This document shows, piece by piece, positions 55,599 to 64,000 of a DNA stretch of 64,000 nt. Numbering within the stretch: position 1 is the stretch's first letter; the number at the start of each line of letters is the position of its first letter. The DNA comes from Gillisia hiemivivida (lineage in GTDB: Bacteria > Bacteroidota > Bacteroidia > Flavobacteriales > Flavobacteriaceae), in NCBI RefSeq assembly GCF_007997295.1, contig NZ_VORY01000003.1, forward strand, positions 1 to 64,000. The letters are read 5' to 3'. Below the pieces are notes generated by a model. It ran no database searches. It was given only the letters and a program-made list of their open reading frames with translations, and was not told the origin of the DNA. Made by a program: the position numbers and the translations under genes.

Positions 55599-56930
55599 AT
55601 GAAAAAATCAATTTTACTGGCATGCCTATTTTTAATTTCCGCAGGGGTAACTGCGCAAACTAAAAAGTGGACCTTGCAAGAATGCGTAGTATATGCTTTA
55701 GAAAACAATATATCTATTAAGCAGTCGGCTTTAGATGTTGAGTCTGCCGAAATCGAACGTTTAGATGCTATTGGAAATTTTATTCCTACTTTGAATGGAC
55801 GTGGTTCCTTATCCAGCAATGGAGGTTTGAGTATAAATCCTACAAACAATCAATTTGAAAATACCCGTTTTACATCATTTTCTGCGGGTTTAACTTCTGG
55901 ATTAACTTTATTTGATGGTTTGCGGAATTTAAGACAACTAGAACGCGCAAAGATCTCTAGACTTGCAAGCCAGTATTCTTTAGAGCAAATGAAGGATGAT
56001 ATTGCATTATTTGTTGCTAACTCCTATTTACAGGTTTTATTCAATAAACAAAATTTAGAGATTCTAAAATCTCAAAATACAATCACACAAAATCAGCTAA
56101 ACAGGACTCAAGATCTGGTAGAGGCAGGTGTTTTGCCAAAAGGAGATCTTTTAGAGATTCAAGCGACCGCTGCTAACGAACTTCAACGAATCATCGTAGC
56201 TAAGAACAATATTCAAATTTCATTAATTAGCCTTGCCCAATTACTGCTTATCAAGGATTATGAGAATTTTGATATAGTTGAAAAAGATTATGAAGTTTTA
56301 GGAAATGAAATATTAGCAAATTCGCCTTATCAGCTTATAGAAAAAGCGAAAGAAGAGCGTTACGAAATCAGGATTGCTGAAGAGCAAAAACTGTTAGCTG
56401 AAAAAGATGTACAAATAGCAAGAGGAGCATATTATCCAACTTTGTCTGCCTTTTATAACTACAATACACGTTACGCAGATAATGATAACTTTGACAGGGA
56501 TTTTACGCGACAATTATATGAGAACGATGGAACTTCTTATGGACTTCAAATAAATATCCCAATTTTAAATGGTTTTGCAACTAGAAATCAGGTAAAGCGA
56601 AACTTGATCAATGTAGAAAGAGCAGAGTATCGCTTGGAACAGGTAGAGCTGGATCTGGAAGCAGATGTGTATCAGGCCTATGTAGATGCACAGGGAGCTT
56701 TAGAAGCATACGAAGCTGCACTAGTGGCATTGTCTGCACAAGAGCAGGCTTATCTTTATGCAACAGAACGTTTTGATGTTGGATTGACCAATGCTTTCGA
56801 TTTTAGTCAGTCTAAGGTGAGATTAGAAAATTCACAAACAGAATTGTTAAGAACTAAGTACGATTATATATTTAAATTAAAGGTGATCGAGTTATATTTT
56901 GGAATCCCGGTAACCGATCTTAAATTTTAA
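55599..56930 (+). CDS. TolC family outer-membrane protein
   Basis: A 443-residue outer-membrane efflux protein with signal peptide (about 1-19, VTAQ) and two OEP repeats: about 25-220 (EIERLDAIGNFIPTLNGRGS) and 245-440 (LLAEKDVQIARGAYYPTLSA). It forms the trimeric exit duct shared by the efflux system. It sits between the two adaptor genes. Confidence 0.93.
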   Translation: MKKSILLACLFLISAGVTAQTKKWTLQECVVYALENNISIKQSALDVESAEIERLDAIGNFIPTLNGRGSLSSNGGLSINPTNNQFENTRFTSFSAGLTSGLTLFDGLRNLRQLERAKISRLASQYSLEQMKDDIALFVANSYLQVLFNKQNLEILKSQNTITQNQLNRTQDLVEAGVLPKGDLLEIQATAANELQRIIVAKNNIQISLISLAQLLLIKDYENFDIVEKDYEVLGNEILANSPYQLIEKAKEERYEIRIAEEQKLLAEKDVQIARGAYYPTLSAFYNYNTRYADNDNFDRDFTRQLYENDGTSYGLQINIPILNGFATRNQVKRNLINVERAEYRLEQVELDLEADVYQAYVDAQGALEAYEAALVALSAQEQAYLYATERFDVGLTNAFDFSQSKVRLENSQTELLRTKYDYIFKLKVIELYFGIPVTDLKF

Positions 56931-56933
56931 ATC

Positions 56934-58211
56934 ATGAAGAAAAAAACACTTATTATTATTGGTGTAATAGCAGTTTTATTAATAGTTGTCCTTGTAGTAG
57001 GTAAAAAAGCCGGTTGGTTTGGTGCTTCAGGAAACTTTAAAGAAGTGGAGATCACCAAGATCGAACCTTTGGAAATAATTGAAACTGTTTCAGCTACTGG
57101 AAAAATTCAGCCTGAGATCGAAGTAAAGCTTTCTTCTGAAGTATCTGGAGAAATTATTGATCTTCCAATTGTTGAAGGACAAATGGTAGAAAAAGGAGAT
57201 CTATTAGCTCGAGTTAACCCAGATATTTATCAGTCTAACTTGCAACGATCTAGAGCGGGACTTCAGAATGTAAAAGCGAATTATGCGCAATCTGAAGCTA
57301 GTTTAAAAGAAGCTAAATCCAATTACGATAGAAATAAGACCTTATTTGATAAAGGAGTAATTTCCAAAGCAGAGTGGGATCAAATTGTAGCAGCTTACGA
57401 ACGTTCTCAGGCTATGAAAACCGCAAGTTATTATAGCATGCAAAGTGCTGCAGCTACAGTTACTGAAGCTACAGATAACTTAGCGAGAACAACTATATAT
57501 GCACCAATGCGTGGAACTATCTCTAAGTTGGATGTAGAATTAGGGGAACGAGTTGTTGGAACTCAACAAATGGCAGGTACCGAAATTATGCGTGTTGCCA
57601 ATCTTTCCAAAATGGAAGTAGAGGTAGATGTAAATGAGAACGATATTGTAAAGGTTTCTGTTGGAGATAGCACTAAGGTTGAAGTAGATGCTTACTTAAA
57701 AAGAGAATTTAAGGGAGTGGTAACAGAAATTTCTAATTCTGCAATCCAAGGTTTAACTGCAGATCAGGTTACAAACTTTAAAGTAAAGGTTAGAATATTA
57801 GAATCTTCTTACCAGGATCTTTTAGAAGGGAAAAAGGAAAATTATTCACCTTTTAGACCGGGAATGACTGCTACAGTAGATATTATTACCAGAAGAAAAA
57901 GCAATGTTATTGGAGTGCCAATTAGTGCCATTGTTATTAAAAATGATACTACTACCACGAAATCTTCAGGAAAGAAAGATGAAGCTATAGTGAATAAGGA
58001 TCAAAAATTTGAAACTGTCTTTGTAAAGGACGGGGAGAAGGCTAAATTGCGAGTTGTTAAGACTGGGATCCAAGACGATAGAAATATCGAAATTGTTTCA
58101 GGTTTAAAACCAGGAGAAATAGTAATAACCGGGCCTTACAACACAGTTACAAAATCTTTAAAATCTGGAGATGATGTAATTTTGCTAAAAGAGGAAAAAC
58201 CTACAGAATAA
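56934..58211 (+). CDS. Periplasmic adaptor, MacA/RND type (second)
   Basis: A 425-residue membrane fusion protein: N-terminal helix (about 4-22), lipoyl half (VKLSSEVSGEIIDLPIVEGQ), coiled hairpin (about 95-165, LFDKGVISKAEWDQIVAAYE), beta-barrel domain and a C-terminal membrane-proximal domain (GLKPGEIVITGPYN). It follows tolC by three bases. It shares the LFDKGVIS motif with the first adaptor, indicating common descent. Confidence 0.92.
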   Translation: MKKKTLIIIGVIAVLLIVVLVVGKKAGWFGASGNFKEVEITKIEPLEIIETVSATGKIQPEIEVKLSSEVSGEIIDLPIVEGQMVEKGDLLARVNPDIYQSNLQRSRAGLQNVKANYAQSEASLKEAKSNYDRNKTLFDKGVISKAEWDQIVAAYERSQAMKTASYYSMQSAAATVTEATDNLARTTIYAPMRGTISKLDVELGERVVGTQQMAGTEIMRVANLSKMEVEVDVNENDIVKVSVGDSTKVEVDAYLKREFKGVVTEISNSAIQGLTADQVTNFKVKVRILESSYQDLLEGKKENYSPFRPGMTATVDIITRRKSNVIGVPISAIVIKNDTTTTKSSGKKDEAIVNKDQKFETVFVKDGEKAKLRVVKTGIQDDRNIEIVSGLKPGEIVITGPYNTVTKSLKSGDDVILLKEEKPTE

Positions 58212-58222
58212 ATAAAACAAAA

Positions 58223-58879
58223 GTGTCTACCATACTTTGTATAGAAACCGCTTCCACCAATTGCTCTGTTGCTATTGGTGTGAACGGAAAGTTGCTCGCA
58301 TTAAAAGAAGATTATGATTCCAGCTACTCCCACGCGGAAAGGCTACATAATTTTATAAAAGAAATCTTAGCTGAAAATGATCTGGAGCTCTCAGATCTGG
58401 ATGCTATTGCAGTAAGCAAAGGTCCAGGATCTTATACCGGTTTACGGATTGGTGTTTCTGCTGCTAAGGGATTGTGTTTTTCATTAGACCTTCCACTAAT
58501 TTCTGTAGCAACCCTTACCTCTTTGGCTAATCAAGTTGAAAATAAGGGGACTATTATTCCTATGATGGATGCTCGCCGTATGGAAGTTTATACTGCCGTA
58601 TTTGATAAGGATAAAAATCAGATTGAAGATACATCAGCTAAAATACTAGATGCAGAATCTTATAAGGAATATCTAGATGAACAAGTAGTTTATTTTATTG
58701 GTAGTGGTGTAGAGAAGTTCAAAAAGATCTGTGAACATCCAAATGCGCGATATATTGAAGATAAATTGCCCTCGTCCTCTCAGATGGTTTCATTAGCAAC
58801 TATAAAGCACAAAAAAAGCGACTTTGAAGATGTCGCTTATTTTGAACCTTACTATTTGAAAGATTTTATGATGGGTTAA
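58223..58879 (+). CDS. tsaB: tRNA threonylcarbamoyladenosine biosynthesis protein TsaB
   Basis: A 218-residue ASKHA-fold protein starting at GTG. The family motifs ILCIETASTNCSVAI, HAERLHNFIKEIL and the SKGPGSYTGLRIGVSAAKGL block are visible. TsaB forms the t6A-modifying complex with TsaD and TsaE on ANN-decoding tRNAs. Its 3' end contains a minus-strand terminator hairpin (58811-58838) that serves the convergent mscS-like gene. Confidence 0.95.
   Translation: MSTILCIETASTNCSVAIGVNGKLLALKEDYDSSYSHAERLHNFIKEILAENDLELSDLDAIAVSKGPGSYTGLRIGVSAAKGLCFSLDLPLISVATLTSLANQVENKGTIIPMMDARRMEVYTAVFDKDKNQIEDTSAKILDAESYKEYLDEQVVYFIGSGVEKFKKICEHPNARYIEDKLPSSSQMVSLATIKHKKSDFEDVAYFEPYYLKDFMMG
58811..58838 (-). 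terminator. Minus-strand terminator inside tsaB coding sequence
   Basis: On the minus strand the stem AAGCGAC / GTCGCTT encloses a 9-base loop and is followed by a run of T (the plus-strand A run 58811-58817). It lies about 45 bases after the stop codon of the minus-strand channel gene, within the last codons of tsaB. Confidence 0.75.
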
Positions 58880-58882
58880 CTT

Positions 58883-59833
58883 CTAGTTATTTTCATTGTT
58901 CTCTTCCTTATTATTTTCTTCTTTATTTTCTTCTTTATTTTCCTCCTCCTTATTCTCTACTTTATCACCTTCCTTGTTATCTTTTTTATTCTCTTCCTCA
59001 GTGTTTTCAGAATGATTATAGAAATGAACATCTCTTTGGGGGAACGGAATTCCAACTCCTGCAGCTTCTAGTCTTATTTTTGCCTCTTCAATGGTGTACC
59101 AATGACAATCCCAGAAATCTTCATTATAAGCCCAGAAACGTAATGATAGATTTACAGCGCTATCTGCGAGTTCGGCAACAACCACTTGTGGCGCTGGGTC
59201 TTCAAAGATCTTCTCATGTCCAGCCATAAGATTTACCAGAATATCTTTAGCCTGCTTTATATCACTATCGTAAGAGATACCAATAGTAATGGAGTCTTTT
59301 CTCTTTCCTTCAACAGAGTAATTTATAATATTATCGTTAGTAAGTTGACCGTTGGGAATTATAGCCAATTGGTTTCCAAAAGTGGTTAATTTTGTATAGA
59401 ATAAAGAAGTTTCCTTTACTGTTCCTGAAACACCTTGAGCCTCAATAAAATCTCCAACTTTAAAAGGTTTGAGTACAATTATAAGTACTCCACCAGCAAA
59501 GTTAGAAAGCGATCCTTGCAAGGCTAAACCTATCGCCAAACCAGCGGCACCAATAATTGCGACTAAAGAAGTGGTTTCTACTCCTAATTTGGTGATTACA
59601 AGTACAAATAAAATTATTTTTAATGTCCAGTTAGTAATACTAACCGCAAAGTTTTCTAGGGTAGGGTCGTAATCTTTCTTATCAAAATACTTGCGTATAT
59701 ATTTCACCAATATGTTAATGAGCCATAATCCAAAGACTAATAAGAATATGGCATAAAGTAGACTCGGTAGAAAGTCGATAAATTTATCGGTATATTCTGT
59801 AGCGTAAGCTTCCCAATTGTCTAAGTATTCCAT
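58883..59833 (-). CDS. MscS family mechanosensitive ion channel
   Basis: A 316-residue small-conductance channel. Three helices (about 22-48, 67-86 and 87-115) are followed by the pore-lining region GAAGLAIGLALQGSLSNFAG and the beta domain (KPFKVGDFIEAQGVSGTVKE). It opens on membrane tension to release solutes. The last ~40 residues form a low-complexity tail of E, N and K. It converges with tsaB, separated by three bases. Confidence 0.95.
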   Translation of the reverse strand: MEYLDNWEAYATEYTDKFIDFLPSLLYAIFLLVFGLWLINILVKYIRKYFDKKDYDPTLENFAVSITNWTLKIILFVLVITKLGVETTSLVAIIGAAGLAIGLALQGSLSNFAGGVLIIVLKPFKVGDFIEAQGVSGTVKETSLFYTKLTTFGNQLAIIPNGQLTNDNIINYSVEGKRKDSITIGISYDSDIKQAKDILVNLMAGHEKIFEDPAPQVVVAELADSAVNLSLRFWAYNEDFWDCHWYTIEEAKIRLEAAGVGIPFPQRDVHFYNHSENTEEENKKDNKEGDKVENKEEENKEENKEENNKEENNENN

Positions 59834-59908
59834 GTAATTTATTTTTTTTGCAAAAAAAAGGTTTTTATTGCGGGATTGATAATTTTTGCTGTTTAAGTAT
59901 TGTTAAAT

Positions 59909-61942
59909 CTATTTTATTAACTCTAATACTGAAGTTATTGTTTTTACAGGAAGCTGGCAGGTTCCGTTGGTACAAACGTAAATAAGATCTTCTCCTTCTT
60001 TAAATCGATTTTGGAACAGCGGAGAACTATTGCTCTCCACAGTTGAACCTGCAATTAGAATATTTGGAAGATACGCTTTGTGGAGTTTCGCTAATAAGTC
60101 TTTTGCATTAGGTCCCATAATTACAACGTCATAAAAATTATGACTGAAATTAAGTTTTAAAGAAAGCCAATTGGAATAACCTTGTGGATAATCTTTAAGC
60201 TGAGGTGTCACCGCAGTTAGCATTTTTTCTGAAATAGTCAGAAAATCTTTCTGCCCGAAATATTTAGAAAGTTTGAATAGGTTTTGAGCCATTACAGAAT
60301 TTGAAGCCGGGATCACATTATCTGAAAGTTCATAGTTTCGGGTAATAAGTGGTTGGTCTTGTTTAGATGTAAAATAAAATAAGCCTGATTTTGGATCATG
60401 GAAATTTTGAATACAACAATCTATAAGGTCTTTTGAGAAAGTAAGCCAATTAAAATCGAAGGTAACTTCATATAGTTTTATACAAGCTTCAATTAAAAAC
60501 GCATAATCTTCCAAATAACCATTAATAGAGCTTTCTCCATTCTTAAATGAGCGCTGAAGATTTCCTTCTGTCTTATATAGGTGCTTCTTGATAAAGTAAG
60601 CGTTTTTAAGCGCGATAGCTAAATAATCTTCATTATGGGTAATCTTATAAGCATCCACATAACCGGAGAGCATTAAAGCGTTCCAGGAGGTTAATTGCTT
60701 ATCGTCTAATCTTGGTTTTTCTCGAGTATTTCTTTTTGAAGAAAGAGAGGTAGACCAATTGTCTTTCATCTTTCTAAATTCAGCCGAATTTAATTTATGT
60801 TCTTCTAAGAAAGTAGTATCTTCTTGGGTTCTTATTAAAACATACTCATTGTTTTCCCATTTTCCGTAAGAATTAATATTATAGTATTCTTTAAAAATGG
60901 GAAACTCTTCATTTAAAAGTTCTTTCAATTCATCTATTTCCCAGGTATAAAAGGCTCCCTCTTTAAGTTGCCCTTTTTTATTAATGCTGTCTGCATCTAA
61001 CGAAGAGTAAAAAGAGCCTTCTTTGGTTGTAAGATTGTTCTTGATGAATTCCAAGCTTTGCTCCACCACTTCTCTATACCAATCTATATTGGTTAATGCA
61101 TAAGCTTTACTGTACAAACTCACCATTTGAGCATTATCGTACAACATTTTCTCAAAATGCGGAATATGCCATTTTTCGTCTACAGAATATCTTGAAAAAC
61201 CTCCTTCTATATGGTCGTAAATTCCACCAAAGGAAATTTTAGTGAGACTCAGTTTTACAAATTCTTCAACATTTTCCTTCTTATATAGTTGAGCATATTT
61301 AAGTAAAAACTCAAAGTTAGCTGGGATTACAAACTTGGGAACCTGTTTAGTTCCTCCATATTTCCAATCGAAGTTTTTTTCTAATTTCTCTATAATAATA
61401 TCAAGAGATATGTCGTTTTCTGAAGCAGAGGATTCTGGTATTAGTTGCATGCTTTTAAGCCCTTCACTTAATTTATCGGCATATTCATGCAGTTTTTCGG
61501 GATTCTCTTTATAAAGTTTAGCAATTTGTAATAGCGAGCTTTTCCAAGTATCTTTCTTAAAATAAGTACCACCCCAAACTGGCCGCCCATCTGGTAAAGC
61601 CACAATATTCATTGGCCAACCACCGCTTCCTGTCATTATTTGTACAGCACTCATGTATACCATATCTAGGTCTGGGCGTTCTTCTCTGTCTACTTTTATA
61701 TTATAATAATGGGAGTTCATGATCTCTGCTACGTCTTCATCTTCAAAACTCTCATGCTCCATTACATGGCACCAGTGGCAAGCTGCATAACCCACACTAA
61801 TAATAATAAGTTTATTGTCTGCTACGGCCTTCTCCAGGATATTAGACCCCCAGGGATACCAGTTTACAGGGTTGTGGGCGTGTTGTAAAAGATAAGGACT
61901 GCTTTCTTGTATAAGGGAGTTGGTGTGCTTTTCTGATTTCAT
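59909..61942 (-). CDS. DUF255 thioredoxin-domain protein (YyaL type)
   Basis: A 677-residue protein with an N-terminal thioredoxin-like DUF255 domain (about 1-165), starting with SPYLLQHAHNPVNWYPWG and an active-site-like C55-H-W-C58. The rest is an alpha/alpha-toroid similar to glycoside hydrolases and N-acylglucosamine epimerases. The family, also known as spermatogenesis-associated protein 20-like, is widely conserved but its function is not established. No signal peptide. Confidence 0.92.
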   Translation of the reverse strand: MKSEKHTNSLIQESSPYLLQHAHNPVNWYPWGSNILEKAVADNKLIIISVGYAACHWCHVMEHESFEDEDVAEIMNSHYYNIKVDREERPDLDMVYMSAVQIMTGSGGWPMNIVALPDGRPVWGGTYFKKDTWKSSLLQIAKLYKENPEKLHEYADKLSEGLKSMQLIPESSASENDISLDIIIEKLEKNFDWKYGGTKQVPKFVIPANFEFLLKYAQLYKKENVEEFVKLSLTKISFGGIYDHIEGGFSRYSVDEKWHIPHFEKMLYDNAQMVSLYSKAYALTNIDWYREVVEQSLEFIKNNLTTKEGSFYSSLDADSINKKGQLKEGAFYTWEIDELKELLNEEFPIFKEYYNINSYGKWENNEYVLIRTQEDTTFLEEHKLNSAEFRKMKDNWSTSLSSKRNTREKPRLDDKQLTSWNALMLSGYVDAYKITHNEDYLAIALKNAYFIKKHLYKTEGNLQRSFKNGESSINGYLEDYAFLIEACIKLYEVTFDFNWLTFSKDLIDCCIQNFHDPKSGLFYFTSKQDQPLITRNYELSDNVIPASNSVMAQNLFKLSKYFGQKDFLTISEKMLTAVTPQLKDYPQGYSNWLSLKLNFSHNFYDVVIMGPNAKDLLAKLHKAYLPNILIAGSTVESNSSPLFQNRFKEGEDLIYVCTNGTCQLPVKTITSVLELIK

Positions 61943-62064
61943 AAAGAATAATATAATGAAATAAAAGAATTGTTTGAAATAAATAAAGCTAATAGCAAGT
62001 ATTTCAGTCTTAAAGACAATTAAAATAACTTGTTATTAGCTCTACTATTTTTCTGAAGCAAACT

Positions 62065-62265
62065 TTAGCTCACTTCAAAAGAGATTTTCACGTTGACACG
62101 ATATTCGGTTAAATTTTCACCTTGTACGCGTGCGCTCTGATCTTTTATATAAACAGATTTAATGTTTTTAACAGTTTTTGCTGCGTGTACAACTGCATTT
62201 TTTGCGGCATCTTCCCAACCACTACTAGAGGTTGCCATTATTTCAATCACTTTAATTACAGGCAT
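62065..62265 (-). CDS. Dodecin family flavin-binding protein
   Basis: A 66-residue protein matching dodecin length and sequence (VIKVIEIMATSSSGWEDAAK, then VYIKDQSARVQGE and YRVNVKISFEV). Dodecins assemble as twelve-mers that bind FMN, riboflavin or other flavins for storage. The conserved Trp in SSGWEDA stacks on the flavin and is present. It is a single gene between the DUF255 and NifU-type genes. Confidence 0.93.
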   Translation of the reverse strand: MPVIKVIEIMATSSSGWEDAAKNAVVHAAKTVKNIKSVYIKDQSARVQGENLTEYRVNVKISFEVS

Positions 62266-62377
62266 AATATTTCTTTTTAAATTGGTTACTAATAATTAGT
62301 ACCTAAGTTACAAAATATTGAAAGCCAAGTTTATAAAGCTTTGTTAAATGAAAGACCCTTGCTTTTGGATACAAATA

Positions 62378-63307
62378 TTATCCGTTTACAGCTTCAACAT
62401 ATTCTACCTTGCCTTTAAGCATATCTCGCATCATGGTTTCAATTCCATTCTTTAGGGTGGCAGTAGATGATGGGCAGCCACTGCATGCACCTTGTAAGAT
62501 TACTTTTACGGTTTTGGTTTCTTCATTATAAGAATCGAACATTATATTTCCGCCATCACTTGCAACGGCTGGTTTAATATATTCTTCTAAAATGTCTATT
62601 ACTTGTTTAGAAACAGGATCTAGATTTTCATTTGAAACAGAAGGCTTTGCTTGCTCTGTACCATTCTCTGCTTCAGTTGCAGTTTTAAGAGTTTCTTTTA
62701 GAACGATATCCTTTCCATCCTGAATGTACTTAGTTATAAATTCACGTAACTCCATTGCGATCTCATCCCAGTTCGCGATATCGTACTTATTGATGGAAAT
62801 ATAATTTTCATCTATAAATACTTCTTTTACGAAAGGGAAATTAAATAACTCACGTGCAATGGGTGCATTGGCGGTAGCATCTATATTTTTAAACTCGGTA
62901 GGAGCGATCACTAATTTTTTGTTCGCTACAAACCTCATTACTGATGGATTAGGAGTTGTTTCAGCATAAACAGTTACAGGCACTTTTTTAGATGGCGTAG
63001 TGGTGTCCTCTTCAGCCTTTAATATGATTCCATCATTATTTAAATACTCCAATAATTGCTCTGAAACCGCTTCTTGAACATCTGCCCATTCTACGATATT
63101 GTATTTTTCTATTGCTATAAAATTCTGAGCTATAAAAACAGTTTTTACAAATGGTAAATGAAAAAGTTGCTGTGCCAGTGGCGATTTTTGAGCTTCTTCA
63201 ATATTTCCAAATTCAAAACTTTCATGTCTTGTTAAAAACTGATTTGTTTCAAATTTAACGATCGCAGAATTAGACGTTGGCTCTATATTAATAGTATATG
63301 TGTTCAT
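62378..63307 (-). CDS. NifU-type iron-sulfur scaffold with duplicated N-domain
   Basis: A 309-residue protein starting at the ATG at 63307 (a TTG two codons upstream is open). Two Nfu N-terminal domains occur in tandem: about 2-95 and 105-200. The second has the canonical TTPNPSVMRFVAN pattern; the first is more divergent (EPTSNSAIVKFETN). The C-terminal NifU domain (about 230-305) has the cluster motif GACSGCPSS. It holds a [4Fe-4S] cluster for transfer to apo-proteins. A TAATTTTG element sits at 63331-63324 on the minus strand. Confidence 0.92.
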   Translation of the reverse strand: MNTYTINIEPTSNSAIVKFETNQFLTRHESFEFGNIEEAQKSPLAQQLFHLPFVKTVFIAQNFIAIEKYNIVEWADVQEAVSEQLLEYLNNDGIILKAEEDTTTPSKKVPVTVYAETTPNPSVMRFVANKKLVIAPTEFKNIDATANAPIARELFNFPFVKEVFIDENYISINKYDIANWDEIAMELREFITKYIQDGKDIVLKETLKTATEAENGTEQAKPSVSNENLDPVSKQVIDILEEYIKPAVASDGGNIMFDSYNEETKTVKVILQGACSGCPSSTATLKNGIETMMRDMLKGKVEYVEAVNG

Positions 63308-63455
63308 CTTCAATATTTTGTTGCAAAATTACTAAAACAAAGTGCGGTAATCTATATATTTACAATTGTTATTCTGGTTGAGCGCATAGTCTTAACCTAT
63401 ATGCTAGTATTTTGAAATCATAAAGCTATTAGTGCTTTAAAAATGATTTGTTTTA

Positions 63456-64000
63456 ATGAAATTATATCTTTGCTTTAGTTTTTTCTTGTCTTTATTTATA
63501 GCTACTACCTCTGATGCACAAGAGGTAATTCCAACCTATTCAGATTATCTAACAGACAACTTATACTTGCTTCATCCAGCTATGGCGGGTGCTGCAAACT
63601 TTAATAAAATTAGACTTACTGCCAGACAGCAGTGGTTTGACGTGAAAGATGCGCCAAGTTTACAAACATTGAGTGTGAATGGGAGAGTAGGGGATAAAAT
63701 AGGAATAGGAGGTATTGTTTTTAACGATAAGAACGGAAACTATTCTAAACAAGGTGCTTATGCTACCTTAGCTTACCATTTATTGCTATCTAGGAGTGAA
63801 CTCGATCTTAATCAGTTTTCTTTTGGGATAAGCCTAGGCGTTATACAACATAGCCTGGATCAATCTGGATTCACAGACTTTGATCCCATAATTGGTGGTG
63901 GAAATCCTTCAGATATTTATGCAAATATGGATGTAGGGATGTCTTATTATTATTTAGATTTTTTCGCACATGCAACAGCCAAAAATATACTTCCGGTAAG
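63456..64000 (+). CDS. PorP/SprF family type IX secretion membrane protein, partial
   Basis: The first 181 codons of a gene truncated by the window end. A signal peptide (about 1-22, ending DAQ) precedes the conserved PorP/SprF start: YLTDNLYLLHPAMAGAANFN, RQQWFDVKDAPSLQTLSVNG, and GGIVFNDKNGNYSKQGAYAT. These proteins form outer-membrane barrels that attach to type IX cargo or gliding adhesins. The adjoining cargo gene, expected next to it, is outside the window. Confidence 0.93.
   Translation, partial: MKLYLCFSFFLSLFIATTSDAQEVIPTYSDYLTDNLYLLHPAMAGAANFNKIRLTARQQWFDVKDAPSLQTLSVNGRVGDKIGIGGIVFNDKNGNYSKQGAYATLAYHLLLSRSELDLNQFSFGISLGVIQHSLDQSGFTDFDPIIGGGNPSDIYANMDVGMSYYYLDFFAHATAKNILPV

Noticed and set aside
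63465-63472. TATCTTTG as a promoter for the PorP/SprF gene
   Set aside because: It lies inside the signal-peptide coding region and its nearest TTG has only a 14-base spacer.
1-64000. tRNA or rRNA genes
   Set aside because: No cloverleaf or rRNA signature was seen in any intergenic region on either strand.

Overview
This window is an AT-rich stretch of chromosome from a member of the Bacteroidota, almost certainly the family Flavobacteriaceae. The evidence is a complete Alternative Complex III (act) operon joined to an aa3-type cytochrome oxidase, type IX secretion and gliding genes (sprA, remB, a PorP/SprF-type protein), and promoters of the Bacteroidota pattern TTG-N19-TAnnTTTG. Rho-independent terminators of the AAAA-stem-TTTT type are frequent, and the gene neighbourhood ruvA-sprA-gcvH-vanZ-like-tonB-remB matches, from memory, the sprA locus of Flavobacterium johnsoniae. 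No tRNA, rRNA or CRISPR array was recognised.

Layout. 1-6.8 kb is a patchwork: a thioredoxin, dispersed intergenic repeats, a ParE/RelE-type toxin-antitoxin pair whose toxin frame carries a premature stop, a small MITE-like element, a metallophosphoesterase, small membrane proteins, an AsmA-like protein and a universal stress protein. 6.9-11.7 kb is the rimP-nusA-infB translation/transcription operon, headed by a strong terminator-like hairpin. 11.7-12.6 kb holds four tandem copies of a ~230 bp palindromic-ended repeat. 12.6-25.3 kb has a SPOR protein and the actABCDEF-coxB-coxA respiratory operon. 25.3-34.0 kb holds ruvB, a cytochrome P450, an FAD oxidoreductase, queG, a sigma factor with an overlapping membrane protein, and the malic enzyme maeB. 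34.0-45.7 kb runs ruvA-sprA-gcvH-vanZ-like-tonB-remB. 45.8-51.1 kb is the oxidase assembly/subunit cluster (ctaB, two subunit III genes, subunit IV, SCO, DUF420 and two small unknowns). 51.2-58.9 kb is a MacB-type ABC efflux system with two adaptors and a TolC protein, followed by tsaB. 58.9-63.3 kb, on the minus strand, has an MscS channel, a YyaL-type protein, dodecin and a NifU-type scaffold. The window ends inside a PorP/SprF-family gene.

How the parts work together. Most of the window is respiratory: ACIII takes electrons from menaquinol and passes them through c-type hemes to the aa3 oxidase encoded in the same operon, while the 45.8-51.1 kb cluster supplies heme O synthesis, subunits III and IV and copper insertion. 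The second theme is the type IX secretion and gliding envelope (SprA, RemB, PorP/SprF-like). I see no clearly undescribed multi-gene system. The strongest leads are the leader hairpin before rimP, the broken toxin gene, the tandem 230-bp repeat, a TonB-like domain on RemB, the helix-hairpin-helix-like tail of ActC, unknown small CxxC membrane proteins in the oxidase assembly cluster, and a terminator for one gene encoded inside the opposite-strand tsaB.
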